Shown here: positions 25,473 to 34,520 of the stretch, piece by piece | Position numbering within the stretch: the stretch's first letter is position 1 | Layout: every line of letters begins with the position of its first letter | NCBI RefSeq assembly: GCF_003351045.1 | Contig: NZ_QQZY01000006.1 | Span: forward strand, 124,001 to 188,000 | Direction: 5' to 3' | Source of the DNA: Gaiella occulta | GTDB lineage: Bacteria > Actinomycetota > Thermoleophilia > Gaiellales > Gaiellaceae | DNA: 64,000 nt | The notes under the pieces: generated by a model | Told to the model about the DNA's origin: nothing | Database searches by the model: none | What the model saw: the letters and a program-made list of their open reading frames with translations, nothing else | Translations under genes and position numbers: made by a program

Positions 25473-25985
25473 ATGTATGGCGTCCGGGACGAGCGCGCGC
25501 TCGTGCGCGGCGCGCAGCAGGGTTCCGTCTCGGATCTCGAGGCGCTGTTCCGCCTGCACTGGCGGCGCGCCTTCCGCGCCGCCTACCTGGTGGTTCACGA
25601 CGCGGCGGCGGCGGAGGACATCGCGCAGGAGGGGTTCCTGGCGGCCGTGCGTGCGCTCGATCGCTTCGACGGCCGGCGTCCGTTCGGGCCGTGGCTGCAC
25701 AGGATCGTCGTGAACCGGGCGATCGACCACGCACGCGTCCGTGCGCACCGCGCCGAGTTGGATCTTCCGGAGTCGGTGGCCGCGGCTGAGGCGCCGCCGG
25801 CGCCGGACGGGTCGCTGCTGGCCGCGATCGCGGCGCTGCCGCCGGAGCAGCGGGCGGTCGTCGTGCTCCGCCACCTGCTCGAGTACACGCCGGGGGAGAT
25901 CGCGGAGCTGCTCGAGCTGCCGCGCGGGACCGTCAACTCGCGGCTGCGGCGGGGGTTGGACGCGTTGGGGGAGCGGGTGTCGTGA
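25473..25985 (+). CDS. ECF-type RNA polymerase sigma factor
   Basis: The 170-residue protein has sigma region 2 (DLEALFRLHWRRAFRAAYLV, DAAAAEDIAQEGFLAAVRALDRF, PFGPWLHRIVVNRAID) and region 4 (LPPEQRAVVVLRHLLEYTPGEIAELL, PRGTVNSRLRRGLDALG), with region 3 lacking. The ATG has GAGG six bases upstream. Its stop overlaps the GTG start of the membrane propeller gene (GTGA), the arrangement expected for a sigma factor and its membrane partner. Confidence 0.92.
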   Translation: MYGVRDERALVRGAQQGSVSDLEALFRLHWRRAFRAAYLVVHDAAAAEDIAQEGFLAAVRALDRFDGRRPFGPWLHRIVVNRAIDHARVRAHRAELDLPESVAAAEAPPAPDGSLLAAIAALPPEQRAVVVLRHLLEYTPGEIAELLELPRGTVNSRLRRGLDALGERVS

Positions 25986-27112
25986 GGCGCGAGCTGGAGC
26001 GGGTCGAGATCCCGGGCGAGCACGAGGCGCGCGAGCGGACGCTCGCCGTCGTCCGGGCGGCGTTCGCCGAGCGCGAGCCGCTGCCGCGGCGGCGCAGGCG
26101 GCTGCGGCCGGTGCTCGCGCTGGCGCTCGCCGGCGCGGCGCTCGCCGGCGCGGCAAGCGCGCCGGGTCGTTCGGTTCTCGGAGGCGTGCGGGACGCGCTG
26201 CTGCCGGTGCGGGTCGAGCGGGCGCAGCCTGCGCTGTTTACGCTGCCGGCGTCCGGCCGGCTGCTCGCCTCGTCGTCTGCCGGCGTTTGGGTCGTCGAGG
26301 CGGACGGGTCGAAGCGGCTGCTCGCCGGCTACCGGGAGGGTTCGTGGTCGCCGTTCGGCCGCTACGTCGTCGCGGCGCGGCGGAACGAGCTCGCCGCGCT
26401 GGAGCCCGACGGCACGGTGCGCTGGACGCTCGCGCGCCCGCGCGTCCGCTTTCCGCGCTGGACGGGCACGCCCACCGACACGCGGATCGCCTACCTGTCG
26501 GGGAGCCGGCTGCACGTCGTCGCCGGCGACGGAACGGACGACGTCGACGCGGGTGGGTTGCCCGCGGCGGCACCGGTCGCTCCGGCCTGGCGATCGCGGC
26601 CGCCGGGTGCGCGCACGCTTGCGTACGTCGACACGCGCGGGCGGGTGAGCTCGTACGAGCCGGTCGGCGGCGCCGAAGTGTTCCGAACGCCGCGCCTGCC
26701 CGACCCGCGAGCGCTGGCCTGGTCGCCGAACGGGACGCTCGCGATCGCGACCCGTGCCGGTGTCGTCGTCTACGCGGGCGGTAGGCGGATCGCAGAGCGG
26801 CGCGTGACCGGCGTCGTCGCGGTCGCGTTCGCGCCCGACGGGAGCCGCCTGGCCGTGCTGCGCCGGAACGAGCTGCTGCTCTACCGCCCGCGCCTGCGCA
26901 CGCCGCGGCGCCTGTTCGCCGGTGGCGGCCGGCTGGCCGGCCTCGCCTGGTCGCCCGACGGGCGCTGGCTGCTCGCCGGCTGGCCGACCGCCGACCAGTT
27001 GCTGTTCGTCCGCGCCGCCGGACGGCAGCGGATCGTGGCCGTCTCCAACGTGGCCGCGCAGTTCCGCTCGTCGTCGTTCCCCCGGATCGAGGGCTGGTGC
27101 TGCGCGCCCTGA
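25982..27112 (+). CDS. Membrane-anchored beta-propeller protein, candidate anti-sigma/sensor
   Basis: The 376-residue product has a cytosolic N-terminal helix-rich segment (MRRELERVEIPGEHEARERTLAVVRAAFA), a basic stop, one membrane helix (residues 43-62, VLALALAGAALAGAASAPG) and an extracytoplasmic WD40/PD40-like propeller with repeated W-S-P-x-G-x-x-L units (SWSPFGRYVV, LAWSPNGTLAI, VAFAPDGSRLAV, LAWSPDGRWLL). It is coupled to the sigma gene by a GTGA overlap. The short N-terminal part could bind the sigma factor, but no zinc-type anti-sigma motif (H-x3-C-x2-C) is present, so this function is inference. Confidence 0.78.
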   Translation: MRRELERVEIPGEHEARERTLAVVRAAFAEREPLPRRRRRLRPVLALALAGAALAGAASAPGRSVLGGVRDALLPVRVERAQPALFTLPASGRLLASSSAGVWVVEADGSKRLLAGYREGSWSPFGRYVVAARRNELAALEPDGTVRWTLARPRVRFPRWTGTPTDTRIAYLSGSRLHVVAGDGTDDVDAGGLPAAAPVAPAWRSRPPGARTLAYVDTRGRVSSYEPVGGAEVFRTPRLPDPRALAWSPNGTLAIATRAGVVVYAGGRRIAERRVTGVVAVAFAPDGSRLAVLRRNELLLYRPRLRTPRRLFAGGGRLAGLAWSPDGRWLLAGWPTADQLLFVRAAGRQRIVAVSNVAAQFRSSSFPRIEGWCCAP

Positions 27113-28068
27113 TCCTTGTCGCGCTCGCGCTGCTCGCCGCCGGCGGAAGCGCGGCGGCGCCGGCGAGCGGGCTGCGGCAGCTGGCCGTCGTGACGCTCGA
27201 GGGCGAGGATCGGGTGGCGTTCGTCGATCTCGCCCGTGGGCGGGTGCTGCGCAGGCTCGCGGTCGCGCCCGGCCCGCACAACCTCGACGCGACCGGCGAC
27301 GGGAGGATCGTCGCGCTGACAAGTCCGCCGTCCGGCCGGGTGACGATCCTCGACGGCCGCCGCCTGCGCGTGCTGCGCGTCGTCTCGGGCTTCGGCTCGC
27401 CGCACGACGTCAAGCTCTCGCCCGACGGGCGCACCGCCTACGTGCTCGAGGAGGCGCGCGGGACGCTGGCCGTGCTCGACACCGGGACGGGCCGTGTGCT
27501 GCGGCGCTTGCCAGTCGGTATGGGCGCGCACGACGTCGCGGTCGGCGACCTCGCCTGGGTAACGCACGGGGCGCGCGACGTGCCGCTGACGCTGCTCTCC
27601 CTCTCTCCGCGCCCGCGCCGGCCAGCGCCGAACGGGACGCTGGCAGCGGGAGGGGCGGCGCACGACATCGACCGCGCCCCGGACACCGCCGACGTGTTCG
27701 TCACCTTCTGGGAGTCCGGCGTCGTCACGCGGATACGCACCGGCGGACGGATCGGCCGGGTGCTCTGGCGCAGGCGGGTCGGGACGCTGACGCACCACCT
27801 CGCCTTCGACCCCTACTCCGGACGCCGCCTGTGGGTCACCGACCGTGCCGGGCGCGTGCTGCTGCTCTCCGCGGACACCGGACGCACGCTGCGCTCGTTC
27901 ACCGGCTGCCCCGGCCCGCACCACGTCGCGGTGCTCTCCAGCCGCGCCGCGGTCGTCGCCTGCAACGCGAGCGGCACGCTCGCCGTCTTCGACGCGGCAA
28001 GAGGTCGCGTGCGCTCGCTGCCCGTCGGCCAGGGGCCGCACGACCTCGCGGTGGTACAGGTGCCGTGA
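27097..28068 (+). CDS. Secreted YVTN-type beta-propeller protein
   Basis: The 323-residue protein has a signal peptide (MLRALILVALALLAAGGSAAAP) followed by YVTN/lactonase-like repeats: PGPHNLDATGDGRIVAL, GSPHDVKLSPDGRTAYVLEE, MGAHDVAVGDLAWVTH, GPHHVAVLSSRAAVVA, GQGPHDLAVVQV. The repeated P-H-D/N-x-x-V units each contribute one blade. GTG 27097 starts 16 bases inside the preceding gene. Its stop overlaps the next start (GTGA). It probably binds a ligand or surface partner outside the cell. Confidence 0.82.
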   Translation: MLRALILVALALLAAGGSAAAPASGLRQLAVVTLEGEDRVAFVDLARGRVLRRLAVAPGPHNLDATGDGRIVALTSPPSGRVTILDGRRLRVLRVVSGFGSPHDVKLSPDGRTAYVLEEARGTLAVLDTGTGRVLRRLPVGMGAHDVAVGDLAWVTHGARDVPLTLLSLSPRPRRPAPNGTLAAGGAAHDIDRAPDTADVFVTFWESGVVTRIRTGGRIGRVLWRRRVGTLTHHLAFDPYSGRRLWVTDRAGRVLLLSADTGRTLRSFTGCPGPHHVAVLSSRAAVVACNASGTLAVFDAARGRVRSLPVGQGPHDLAVVQVP

Positions 28069-29168
28069 AGCTCTTGGTCGCCGCGCTCGCGGTCGCGCTC
28101 GCCGGGGCGGGCGGGGGCGACGGGCGCACGTTCGTGAACGGCGTCTACGGCCACACGCTGCGACTGCCCGCGGGCTGGCAGGCGCGGCTCCAGCCCGGCA
28201 CCGGACTCACGAACGCCTCCACCTACCGCGTTTCCGATCTCGGTGCGTTCTACGAGCGGCCGCCGGCCGGCCAGGTGCGGATCGTCCTCTACGACGACGG
28301 TCGCGGGCGCTGCCCGCGCGGCTCGTTCCGGCGCGGAGAGCGAATCCGGCTCGGCCCGCGCTCCCGGTTCGAGGGCTACGGCGTCGGCTACAACGTGCTC
28401 CTCTGCCTGCGCGACCACAGCCTGCAAGCCTTCGTCAAGGCCGGCCGCGACGTACGGCCGGCACGGCTCGCGCAGGCGCGGGACGTGCTCGCGAGCGTGC
28501 GCCTGACCCGCCGCGCCGACGAGGTCGCGAACATCCACTCGGCGCGCATGCTCGGGCGCTCGCAGCTCGGCCGGCCGATCCGGATCTGGCGGATCGGCAA
28601 CCCGCGGGCGCGTCGGCGGGTGCTCGTCGTCGGCTGCATCCACGGCAACGAGTGCGCCGGGAAGGCGGTGACCGCGCGCCTGCTCGCGCTGACGCGGCCG
28701 CTCGCGCTCGACCTGTGGGTGCTGCCCAACCTCAACCCGGACGGCGCCGCGCTCGCCGTGCGCCAGAACGGCCGCGGCGTCGACCTCAACCGCAACTTCG
28801 GCGCCATGTGGAAGCCGATCGGCCGGCACGGCAGCCCCCAGTACGCCGGCCCGCGCCCGTGGTCGGAGCGGGAGACCCGGATCGCCCGCCGGCTGCTCGG
28901 GTCGCTGCGGCCGGACGTGACGATCTGGTTCCACCAGCCGCAGGCGCTCGTGCGCGCCTGGGGGCCGAGCGTGGCCGCCGCCCGTCGCTTCGCCCGTCGC
29001 GCCGGCCTGCCCTACCGCTCGCTGCCATGGCCGAACGGGACGGCGGCGAACTGGCAGAACCACCGCTTCCCCGGCGCGGCCGCATTCGTCGTCGAGCTGT
29101 CGCCCGGCCCACTCGCGCCCGGCGCCACTGCCACTGGTCGCTATGTGGCCGCGATCCTCGCCTCCTAG
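28065..29168 (+). CDS. Secreted M14-family zinc carboxypeptidase
   Basis: The 367-residue product has a signal peptide (KLLVAALAVALAGAGGG), an N-terminal beta-rich domain (TFVNGVYGHTLRLPAGWQA, to about residue 148) and an M14 peptidase domain: zinc ligands H193 and E196 in VVGCIHGNECAGK, NPDG, GVDLNRNF (N242, R243), H290 in IWFHQPQ, and catalytic E344 in FVVELSPG. All zinc and catalytic positions are present. It may trim peptides or the peptidoglycan stem. GTG overlaps the propeller stop (GTGA), so it is in the sigma-propeller operon. Confidence 0.9.
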   Translation: MKLLVAALAVALAGAGGGDGRTFVNGVYGHTLRLPAGWQARLQPGTGLTNASTYRVSDLGAFYERPPAGQVRIVLYDDGRGRCPRGSFRRGERIRLGPRSRFEGYGVGYNVLLCLRDHSLQAFVKAGRDVRPARLAQARDVLASVRLTRRADEVANIHSARMLGRSQLGRPIRIWRIGNPRARRRVLVVGCIHGNECAGKAVTARLLALTRPLALDLWVLPNLNPDGAALAVRQNGRGVDLNRNFGAMWKPIGRHGSPQYAGPRPWSERETRIARRLLGSLRPDVTIWFHQPQALVRAWGPSVAAARRFARRAGLPYRSLPWPNGTAANWQNHRFPGAAAFVVELSPGPLAPGATATGRYVAAILAS

Positions 29169-29213
29169 CTTCGCGTTCGCATTCCCCTACCGACGGCATG
29201 TCAGACTCCGAAC

Positions 29214-29792
29214 GTGCGCTGGCAGATCCGTCCGCAGGCGTTCGTTCCGGTGGCGCTGCTGCTCGCGCTCGGTTTCGTTGCGGCCGGGTGCTCGCGCGCG
29301 GTCCCCCGCTCGCACCCGGACATAGGGGGGGCGAGGGAGTTCAAGGCGTTCCCGCTGTACTGGCTGGGCGAACGGTTCGAGAAGTGGAACCTGACCGCGA
29401 TCGAAGGCATCGACCGCCCGGCGCAGTTCGTGACGCTGATCTACGGGACATGCACGCCGCACGGCGGAGAGCAGCCGAGCTGCACGCCGCCGCTCGAGAT
29501 CCAGGTCTCCCCGCTCTGCTGGCACCTCGAGGCCGTCGCGCGTGCGCCGATCTGGAAGCATCGGCGGATCCGCGGTGCCCCGGTCGGGACGATCCACAGC
29601 GCGCCGGTGCTGTTCACCAGCGGCGCGAAGGTCAAGGTCTACCGGGGAGAGGGATCGGATCCGGGCCTGCCGCTGCGAGCGCTGCACGTGCTTCGTTCGC
29701 TCAACCGCGTTGCGCCGCTGATCGCTCCGGCGGCACCGATCCCAGCCCCGGCCGCGGGGGTCCTCGACGGAACCCGTCCATGTACCCGGTGA
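29214..29792 (+). CDS. Lipoprotein of unknown function
   Basis: The GTG start gives 192 residues with a lipoprotein signal (FVPVALLLALGFVAAGC, lipobox VAAGC at C26). The mature part has W/C-containing segments (AFPLYWLGERFEKWNLTAIEG, YGTCTPHGGEQPSCTPPLEI, SPLCWHLEAVAR) and a Pro/Ala tail. Family not recognised. It follows the carboxypeptidase gene after 45 bases on the same strand and could be part of that export operon. Confidence 0.75.
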   Translation: MRWQIRPQAFVPVALLLALGFVAAGCSRAVPRSHPDIGGAREFKAFPLYWLGERFEKWNLTAIEGIDRPAQFVTLIYGTCTPHGGEQPSCTPPLEIQVSPLCWHLEAVARAPIWKHRRIRGAPVGTIHSAPVLFTSGAKVKVYRGEGSDPGLPLRALHVLRSLNRVAPLIAPAAPIPAPAAGVLDGTRPCTR

Positions 29793-29837
29793 GCGCCGGC
29801 CGCGCGTCACCGTATCCACCTCGCTCCCGTTTGCGCG

Positions 29838-30257
29838 CTAGCGGACGACGATCGTCCGCACGACGGGCGGCGGGATCATGAATCCCTGCGGCGCGCCGTT
29901 CGGGATGATCAGCCGCCACTTCCCCGCCCGCGGGAACGTCACGACGGCGCGCCAGCTGTCCGGAGCAACACGCGCGACCGGCACTCCGAAGCCGTCGCGC
30001 GGAATCCTTGCCTTGGCGCGGCTCGAGTCGCCCGTGACGACTCCGACGACGTCGTACCAGGACTTGCCCGGGGCGACAGCGATCAGCTTCAAGTCGTAGG
30101 CGAGTTCGCGCTCCGCGCGGAGCGTGACCGTCACCGGCTGGCCGACGCGGGGCTTGCCGTCCCCGACGGTGAGCCACATCCTGAGCTTGGCGCTGGCCGC
30201 CGGTGCGACAGAGAGCGCGACGAGCAGCGCGACCGCGACAAGTATCTTCGCCTTCAC
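29838..30257 (-). CDS. Small secreted protein with Ig-like fold, unknown function
   Basis: GTG at 30257 gives a signal peptide (VKAKILVAVALLVALSVAPAASA) and a mature domain of about 115 residues with alternating strands (LRMWLTVGDGKPRVGQPVTVTLRAE, SWRAVVTFPRAGKWRLIIPNG), resembling Ig-like exported domains of the kind seen in copper or YtkA-like proteins, but without metal-ligand clusters. No family is certain. It is convergent with the lipoprotein gene. Confidence 0.65.
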   Translation of the reverse strand: MKAKILVAVALLVALSVAPAASAKLRMWLTVGDGKPRVGQPVTVTLRAERELAYDLKLIAVAPGKSWYDVVGVVTGDSSRAKARIPRDGFGVPVARVAPDSWRAVVTFPRAGKWRLIIPNGAPQGFMIPPPVVRTIVVR

Positions 30258-30301
30258 GCTCGATCTACACCGCCCGCGCACGGCCGGTTCTTTCCCGCGC
30301 G

Positions 30302-31551
30302 TCAAGGTGCGTGACCACGTGACGATCCTGCCCTTGGATGCAGCGCGGCCTCGAGCTCGGCCCTGTCGTCGAACGGGTGCTTGACGCCGGCGATCTCGTG
30401 CGTCGTTTCGTGGCCCTTGCCGGTGACGAGGATGACGTCGGCGGAGCGGGCGAGGGTGGCGGCGAGCTCGATCGCGCGGCGCCGGTCGAGCTCGACGTGC
30501 ACCACGCGGCGCCGGGCCGGGGGGACGCCGGCGAGCATCGCTGCGACGATCGCGAGGGGTCTTCGGAGCGGGGGTTGTCGGAGGTGAAGATCGGCAGGTC
30601 GGCGGTGGCGATCTGCGCGCCCATCGCCGGCCGTTTCTGTCTGTCCTTGTCGCCGCCGCAGCCGCCGACGACGATCAGCTTGCCGCCCGGCCGCAGCCTC
30701 CGCGCGGTCGCGAGGGCGGCGCCGAGCGCGGCCGGGGTGTGGGCGTAGTCGACGAGGCCGAGCACCGGGCCGGAGGCGACGCGCTGCATGCGGCCGGGTG
30801 CGCCACGCAAGAGCGGGACAGCCTCGATCACCCGTTCGATGTTCTCGCCGAGCAGCGTCGCGGCCGTCACGGCGGCGGCGAGGCTGCCGGCGGTGTGCTC
30901 GCCGAGCAGCCTGGTGCGCACGCGGTGAGGTCCGATCCGCATCGCCATGCCGTGTTCGTCGCAGCGGCGCAGCGACCACGGCAGCAGGGCGTCGGCGCCG
31001 GTGCCGTAGAAGGCGACGCTCGCCCCGGTTGCCGCGACCATCGAGCGCCCGCGGGCGCTGTCGGCGTTGCCGAGGGCGAAGGCGGAGGCGGGGAGGTCGG
31101 CGTGGAAGCGCCGCTCGACCGCGGCGTAGCTCTCGAGCGTGCGGTGGTAGTCGAGGTGGTCGTGGTCGAGGGTGGTGAAGACGCCGCCGTCGAAGTCGAC
31201 CGCGGCGGTCCGGCGCTGGTCGATCGCGTGTGAGGTGGCCTTCATGAAGCAGTAGCGGCAGCCGGCGGCGACCGTCTGCGCCAGCAGGCGCTGCAGCTCG
31301 ACGGGCACGTAGGGGACGCCTCGCTCGCGCAGCAGGGCGGCCACCTGCCGCGGCAGCTCGTCGGCGCCGACGACCGCGGAGCAGCCGTCGCGGGCCGCGT
31401 CGGCGACGAACGCGTGGCCGTCGACGGTCGTTCCCTTGCGGGCGACGAAGAGCGCGCCCGGCCCGGCGGCGCGCGCGTCGCCGACGGCATGTGCGATCCG
31501 CACGTCGCGGTCCGCCGCCGGAACCGTCTCGATCAGCTCGGACAGGCGCAT
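30302..31551 (-). pseudogene. Decayed MurE-type Mur ligase paralogue (P-loop deleted, frameshifted)
   Basis: From ATG 31551 (MRLSELIETVPAADRD) the MurE N-domain is clear (GDARAAGPGALFVARKG). The frame then jumps from GVPYVPVE straight to LQRLLAQTVAAGCRYCFM, missing roughly 95 residues that hold the G-T-N-G-K-T P-loop and the nucleotide-sugar contacts. The Mg-ligand motif M-E-V-S-S-H is MKATSH. The C-domain is present (LVDYAHTPAALGAAL, VGGCGGDKDRQKRP, FTSDNPRSEDP), but then a one-base loss in a C run (30556-30559) shifts the frame. LAIVAAMLAGV and VILVTGKGHET continue in another frame to TGA at 30302. A functional ligase is excluded as written. The genome must have another murE. Confidence 0.8.
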
Positions 31552-31623
31552 CCCCGGAGATACGGGTGGGCCAGCTCGCCGGGTCCGCGGGACTCGGAGC
31601 GGCACGGTGGACGTATTCGGATC

Positions 31624-33150
31624 GTGCGCGTTCCTGCGATCGTGGGTGACCCGCGTCCTCCGGCTGCGTCCGGCGGGCTGCTCGCAGCGGCGCTCGCCGA
31701 CCTACGCGTCGACTTCGACCAGCTTCTTTCTCTCTGTCGCAGCGCCGAGGCCGACCTGGAAGCAGCCGAGGTCGAACTCGGTGCGGTCGCCCTGCACGAG
31801 GCGACCCGGGAGCTGCTGGCACGGCAGCGTCTGTCCTCCCGCCGGCGCTACCGTGCCGCCGGGGAGCGTCTGCAGTCACTCCGCGCGCTCGCCGCCGAGG
31901 GGGCGCCGTCGCCGTCGCTCGTCGGCGAGCTCGCCACGGAGAAGCGGTCGCTCGCCGACCTGCTGCGGGCGGAGCAGGCGCTGCTGGCGGCGCTGGTCGG
32001 CGCCGCCGACTGGCAGTCGCCGTCGTTCCTGCACTCGACCCTGCCGGCGGCGGGCAGGCAGTGCGGCCGGATCAGGCCGCACTGGAACGACTACAAGCGC
32101 GACCGGCACCTGGACGCCGACGCCTACGAGCGCCGCTACCTGCGGGCGATGGTCGACGGGCCAGCCGGGCTGCGCGCGCTGCTGACGAGCTGCGGGATGG
32201 CCGCCTTCACCACTGTGCTCTCGTTCCTGCAGCTGGAGAGGAGGCTCGAACGGCCGGTGCTCGCCGGCGCAGGGCTCTACCACGAGAGCAGGCTGCTGCT
32301 CGAGAAGGCGCTGCCCGGTCGCGTCCAGCTCGTCGACGAAGGAGACAACGGCGCGCTCCTGCGGTCAATCGACGAGCTCCGCCCGAGCGCCGTCTTCCTC
32401 GACTCGCTCTCGAACACGAAGTGGATGCCCGTGCCTGACCTCGCCGCCGTGCTCGAGCGCCTGCGCGGCAGCGACACGTACCTGGTCGTCGACAACACCG
32501 GGCTGTCGGTTGCCTGCCAGCCGTTCGCGCTCGCCGGCGGGCCGGTCAGGTTGATCGTGTTCGAGAGCCTGCTCAAGTACGCGCAGCTCGGGCTCGACCG
32601 CGCGAACGCGGGCGTGATCGTCGCACGGCGCGGCGACGCCGAGCTGCTGGCGGGCTACCGCGAGCACCTCGGCACGAACGTCGCCGACGTCGCCGTGCAC
32701 GCGCTGCCGCGACCAGACCGGCCGGTGCTCATGCGGCGGCTCGCGCGTCTGCAGCGGAACGCGCTGATCCTCGCCGAGCGGCTGGGCGAGCAAGCCCAGG
32801 GGTCGGTCGAAATCGTCTACCCCGGCCTTCCGGGGCATCCGTGCGCTCGTGCTTCGCGGCGGCTCTCCTTCCGCGGCGGCTGCCTGTCGATCGTCTTCCG
32901 CGGCACGGACGCGTCGTTGCGGCGGGAGCGCGCGCTCGTCGAGGCGGCGGTGGCCGAGGCGGCGCGCCGTGGCATCGCGCTGCTCGCTGGCTCGAGCTTC
33001 GGCTTCGACACGACCCGGATCTACCTGACCGCGGCACGCGCCGAGTGCGGCGAGCCGTTCGTCCGCGTCGCCGCCGGCAGCGAGCACCGCCTCGAGCTCG
33101 AGACGCTCGCAGCCGCGCTCGCGGCCGCAGTCCAGAGGGTCGGAGAATGA
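31624..33150 (+). CDS. Fold-type I PLP-dependent enzyme with long helical N-terminal domain
   Basis: The 508-residue protein (GTG 31624; GTG 31642 possible) has a helical first part (residues 12-130, RSAEADLEAAEVELGAVALH) and then a Cys/Met-metabolism-like aminotransferase-fold domain: SCGMAAFTTVLSFLQLE, LVVDNTGLSV with D290 for the pyridine nitrogen, and IVFESLLKYAQLGLDRANAGVIV with K318 as the PLP lysine. It is not a standard cystathionine synthase and the N-domain is unfamiliar. Its stop overlaps the next start (ATGA). It is first in the operon with mini-MurF, SbnA-like and SbnB-like genes. Confidence 0.8.
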   Translation: MRVPAIVGDPRPPAASGGLLAAALADLRVDFDQLLSLCRSAEADLEAAEVELGAVALHEATRELLARQRLSSRRRYRAAGERLQSLRALAAEGAPSPSLVGELATEKRSLADLLRAEQALLAALVGAADWQSPSFLHSTLPAAGRQCGRIRPHWNDYKRDRHLDADAYERRYLRAMVDGPAGLRALLTSCGMAAFTTVLSFLQLERRLERPVLAGAGLYHESRLLLEKALPGRVQLVDEGDNGALLRSIDELRPSAVFLDSLSNTKWMPVPDLAAVLERLRGSDTYLVVDNTGLSVACQPFALAGGPVRLIVFESLLKYAQLGLDRANAGVIVARRGDAELLAGYREHLGTNVADVAVHALPRPDRPVLMRRLARLQRNALILAERLGEQAQGSVEIVYPGLPGHPCARASRRLSFRGGCLSIVFRGTDASLRRERALVEAAVAEAARRGIALLAGSSFGFDTTRIYLTAARAECGEPFVRVAAGSEHRLELETLAAALAAAVQRVGE

Positions 33151-33527
33151 TCCCGCTCCGGCTCGGCGAGATCGGCACGGCGACCCTCGTGCTTGGCGAT
33201 CCCGAGCCCACGATCACGAGCGTCGCCGCCGACTCGCGGCTCGCCCGGCCGGGGACGGTCTTCGTCTGCCTGCGCGGCTCGCGCCGCGACGGGCACGGCT
33301 ACGCACTCGACGCGGCCGCGCTGGGCATCGTCCTCCTCGTCGCCGTCGGCCCGGGGGCGCGCGCCTACCTCGACGGCGGCGCCGGTCGCATCCGCTGCTG
33401 CTGGCTTCCCGACCTGGCCGCCGCCCGGTGGGAGCTGCCGGCGCTGCTGCAGCCCGGCGAAGCCGTCCTGCTGAAAGGCTCGCGCTCGGCGCGGCTCGAG
33501 CTGCTCGCGGAGGAGCTCGCACGGTGA
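33147..33527 (+). CDS. Mini-MurF: Mur ligase N-domain joined directly to the C-terminal motif, no ATPase core
   Basis: The 126-residue product starts like MurF/MurE N-domains (ITSVAADSRLARPGTVFVCLRGSRRDGHGYALDAAALG) and ends like MurF C-termini (LPALLQPGEAVLLKGSRSARLELLAEELA). The roughly 300 residues of ATP-binding central domain normally between them are absent. The gene is intact, coupled at both ends (ATGA at 33147, GTGA at 33524), and has normal codon use, so it does not look like simple decay. It may be a substrate-binding or carrier-like protein for a small-molecule pathway. Confidence 0.72.
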   Translation: MIPLRLGEIGTATLVLGDPEPTITSVAADSRLARPGTVFVCLRGSRRDGHGYALDAAALGIVLLVAVGPGARAYLDGGAGRIRCCWLPDLAAARWELPALLQPGEAVLLKGSRSARLELLAEELAR

Positions 33528-34519
33528 GGCAGCCGGGCAAGACCCCCGTTGTTCCCGTCGAGCTCACCGTTCGCGGTCGCGGACGGACCGTGTACCTGAA
33601 GCTCGAGGGCGCCAATCCGTACGGATCGCTCAAGGACCGCACGGCGGCGAGCCTGGTCGACGGGCTCGAGCGGCGCGGCGCGCTCGAGCCGGGCTCGGTC
33701 CTCGTCGAGTCGACCTCGGGCAACCTCGGCGTCGCGCTCGCCGCGATCGCCCGGCGGCGCGGCTACCGCTTCGTCGCCGTCGTCGACCCGAAGACCACAC
33801 CCGAGAACCTCGCGCAGCTACGGCGCCTCGGCGCCCGCATCGACTGCGTCGAGACGCCGGACGAGGCGGGCGGCTATCTGCTCGCGCGGCTCGAGCGGGT
33901 GCGCGAGCTCTGCGCCTCCGGCGCGTTCGTCTGGCCCGACCAGTACTCGAATCCCGCCAACCCGCGCGCGCACGAGCAGGGCACGGCGCCCGAGCTGCTC
34001 GACCAGCTGCACGGCGACCTCGACGCCGTCTTCGTGCCCGTCTCGACCGGTGGGACGCTCGCCGGGCTCGCCCGCTGCTTCCGTCGCGACAGTCCGGCGA
34101 CCCGCATCGTCGCGGTCGACGCTCGCGGCTCGGTCGCGCTCGGCGGCCGTCCCGGCACGCGGCTGCTCACAGGCATCGGCGCCAGCCGCCGCTCCTCCTT
34201 CCTCACCGCCGACCTCTACGACCAATCCGTTCTCGTCGGGGACGCCGAGGCGTTCGCCTTCTGCCGCGCCCTTGCCGCCGGGACAGGGATCAGCGTCGGC
34301 GGCTCGAGCGGCGCCGCGCTCGCCGCCTGCGCACGCCTGCTCGCCCGCGACCCAGACCTGGTGCGCGTCGCCTGTCTCTGCCCCGATCGCGGCGACCGCT
34401 ACGCCAGCACGATCTACGACGACGGCTGGCTCAGCCGCAACGGCATCGACCCCGGCTCGCTCGAGCGCGGCCCGGTCGAGGCGATCGGCCGCGAGCGCGC
34501 GCCGCTCGCCGCCGTCTGA
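33524..34519 (+). CDS. SbnA-like PLP synthase (L-2,3-diaminopropionate pathway)
   Basis: The 331-residue cysteine-synthase-fold enzyme has NPYGSLKDRTAASLV with PLP lysine K37, ESTSGNLGVALAAIARRRG (phosphate/substrate loop), VSTGGTLAGLARCF, and GGSSGAALAACARL. The K-D-R-T and S-T-S-G-N-L pattern is that of SbnA, which joins O-phosphoserine and glutamate, rather than of housekeeping CysK. The GTG start overlaps the mini-MurF stop. The immediately following SbnB-like gene supports L-Dap synthesis. Confidence 0.85.
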   Translation: MRQPGKTPVVPVELTVRGRGRTVYLKLEGANPYGSLKDRTAASLVDGLERRGALEPGSVLVESTSGNLGVALAAIARRRGYRFVAVVDPKTTPENLAQLRRLGARIDCVETPDEAGGYLLARLERVRELCASGAFVWPDQYSNPANPRAHEQGTAPELLDQLHGDLDAVFVPVSTGGTLAGLARCFRRDSPATRIVAVDARGSVALGGRPGTRLLTGIGASRRSSFLTADLYDQSVLVGDAEAFAFCRALAAGTGISVGGSSGAALAACARLLARDPDLVRVACLCPDRGDRYASTIYDDGWLSRNGIDPGSLERGPVEAIGRERAPLAAV

Positions 34520-34520
34520 C

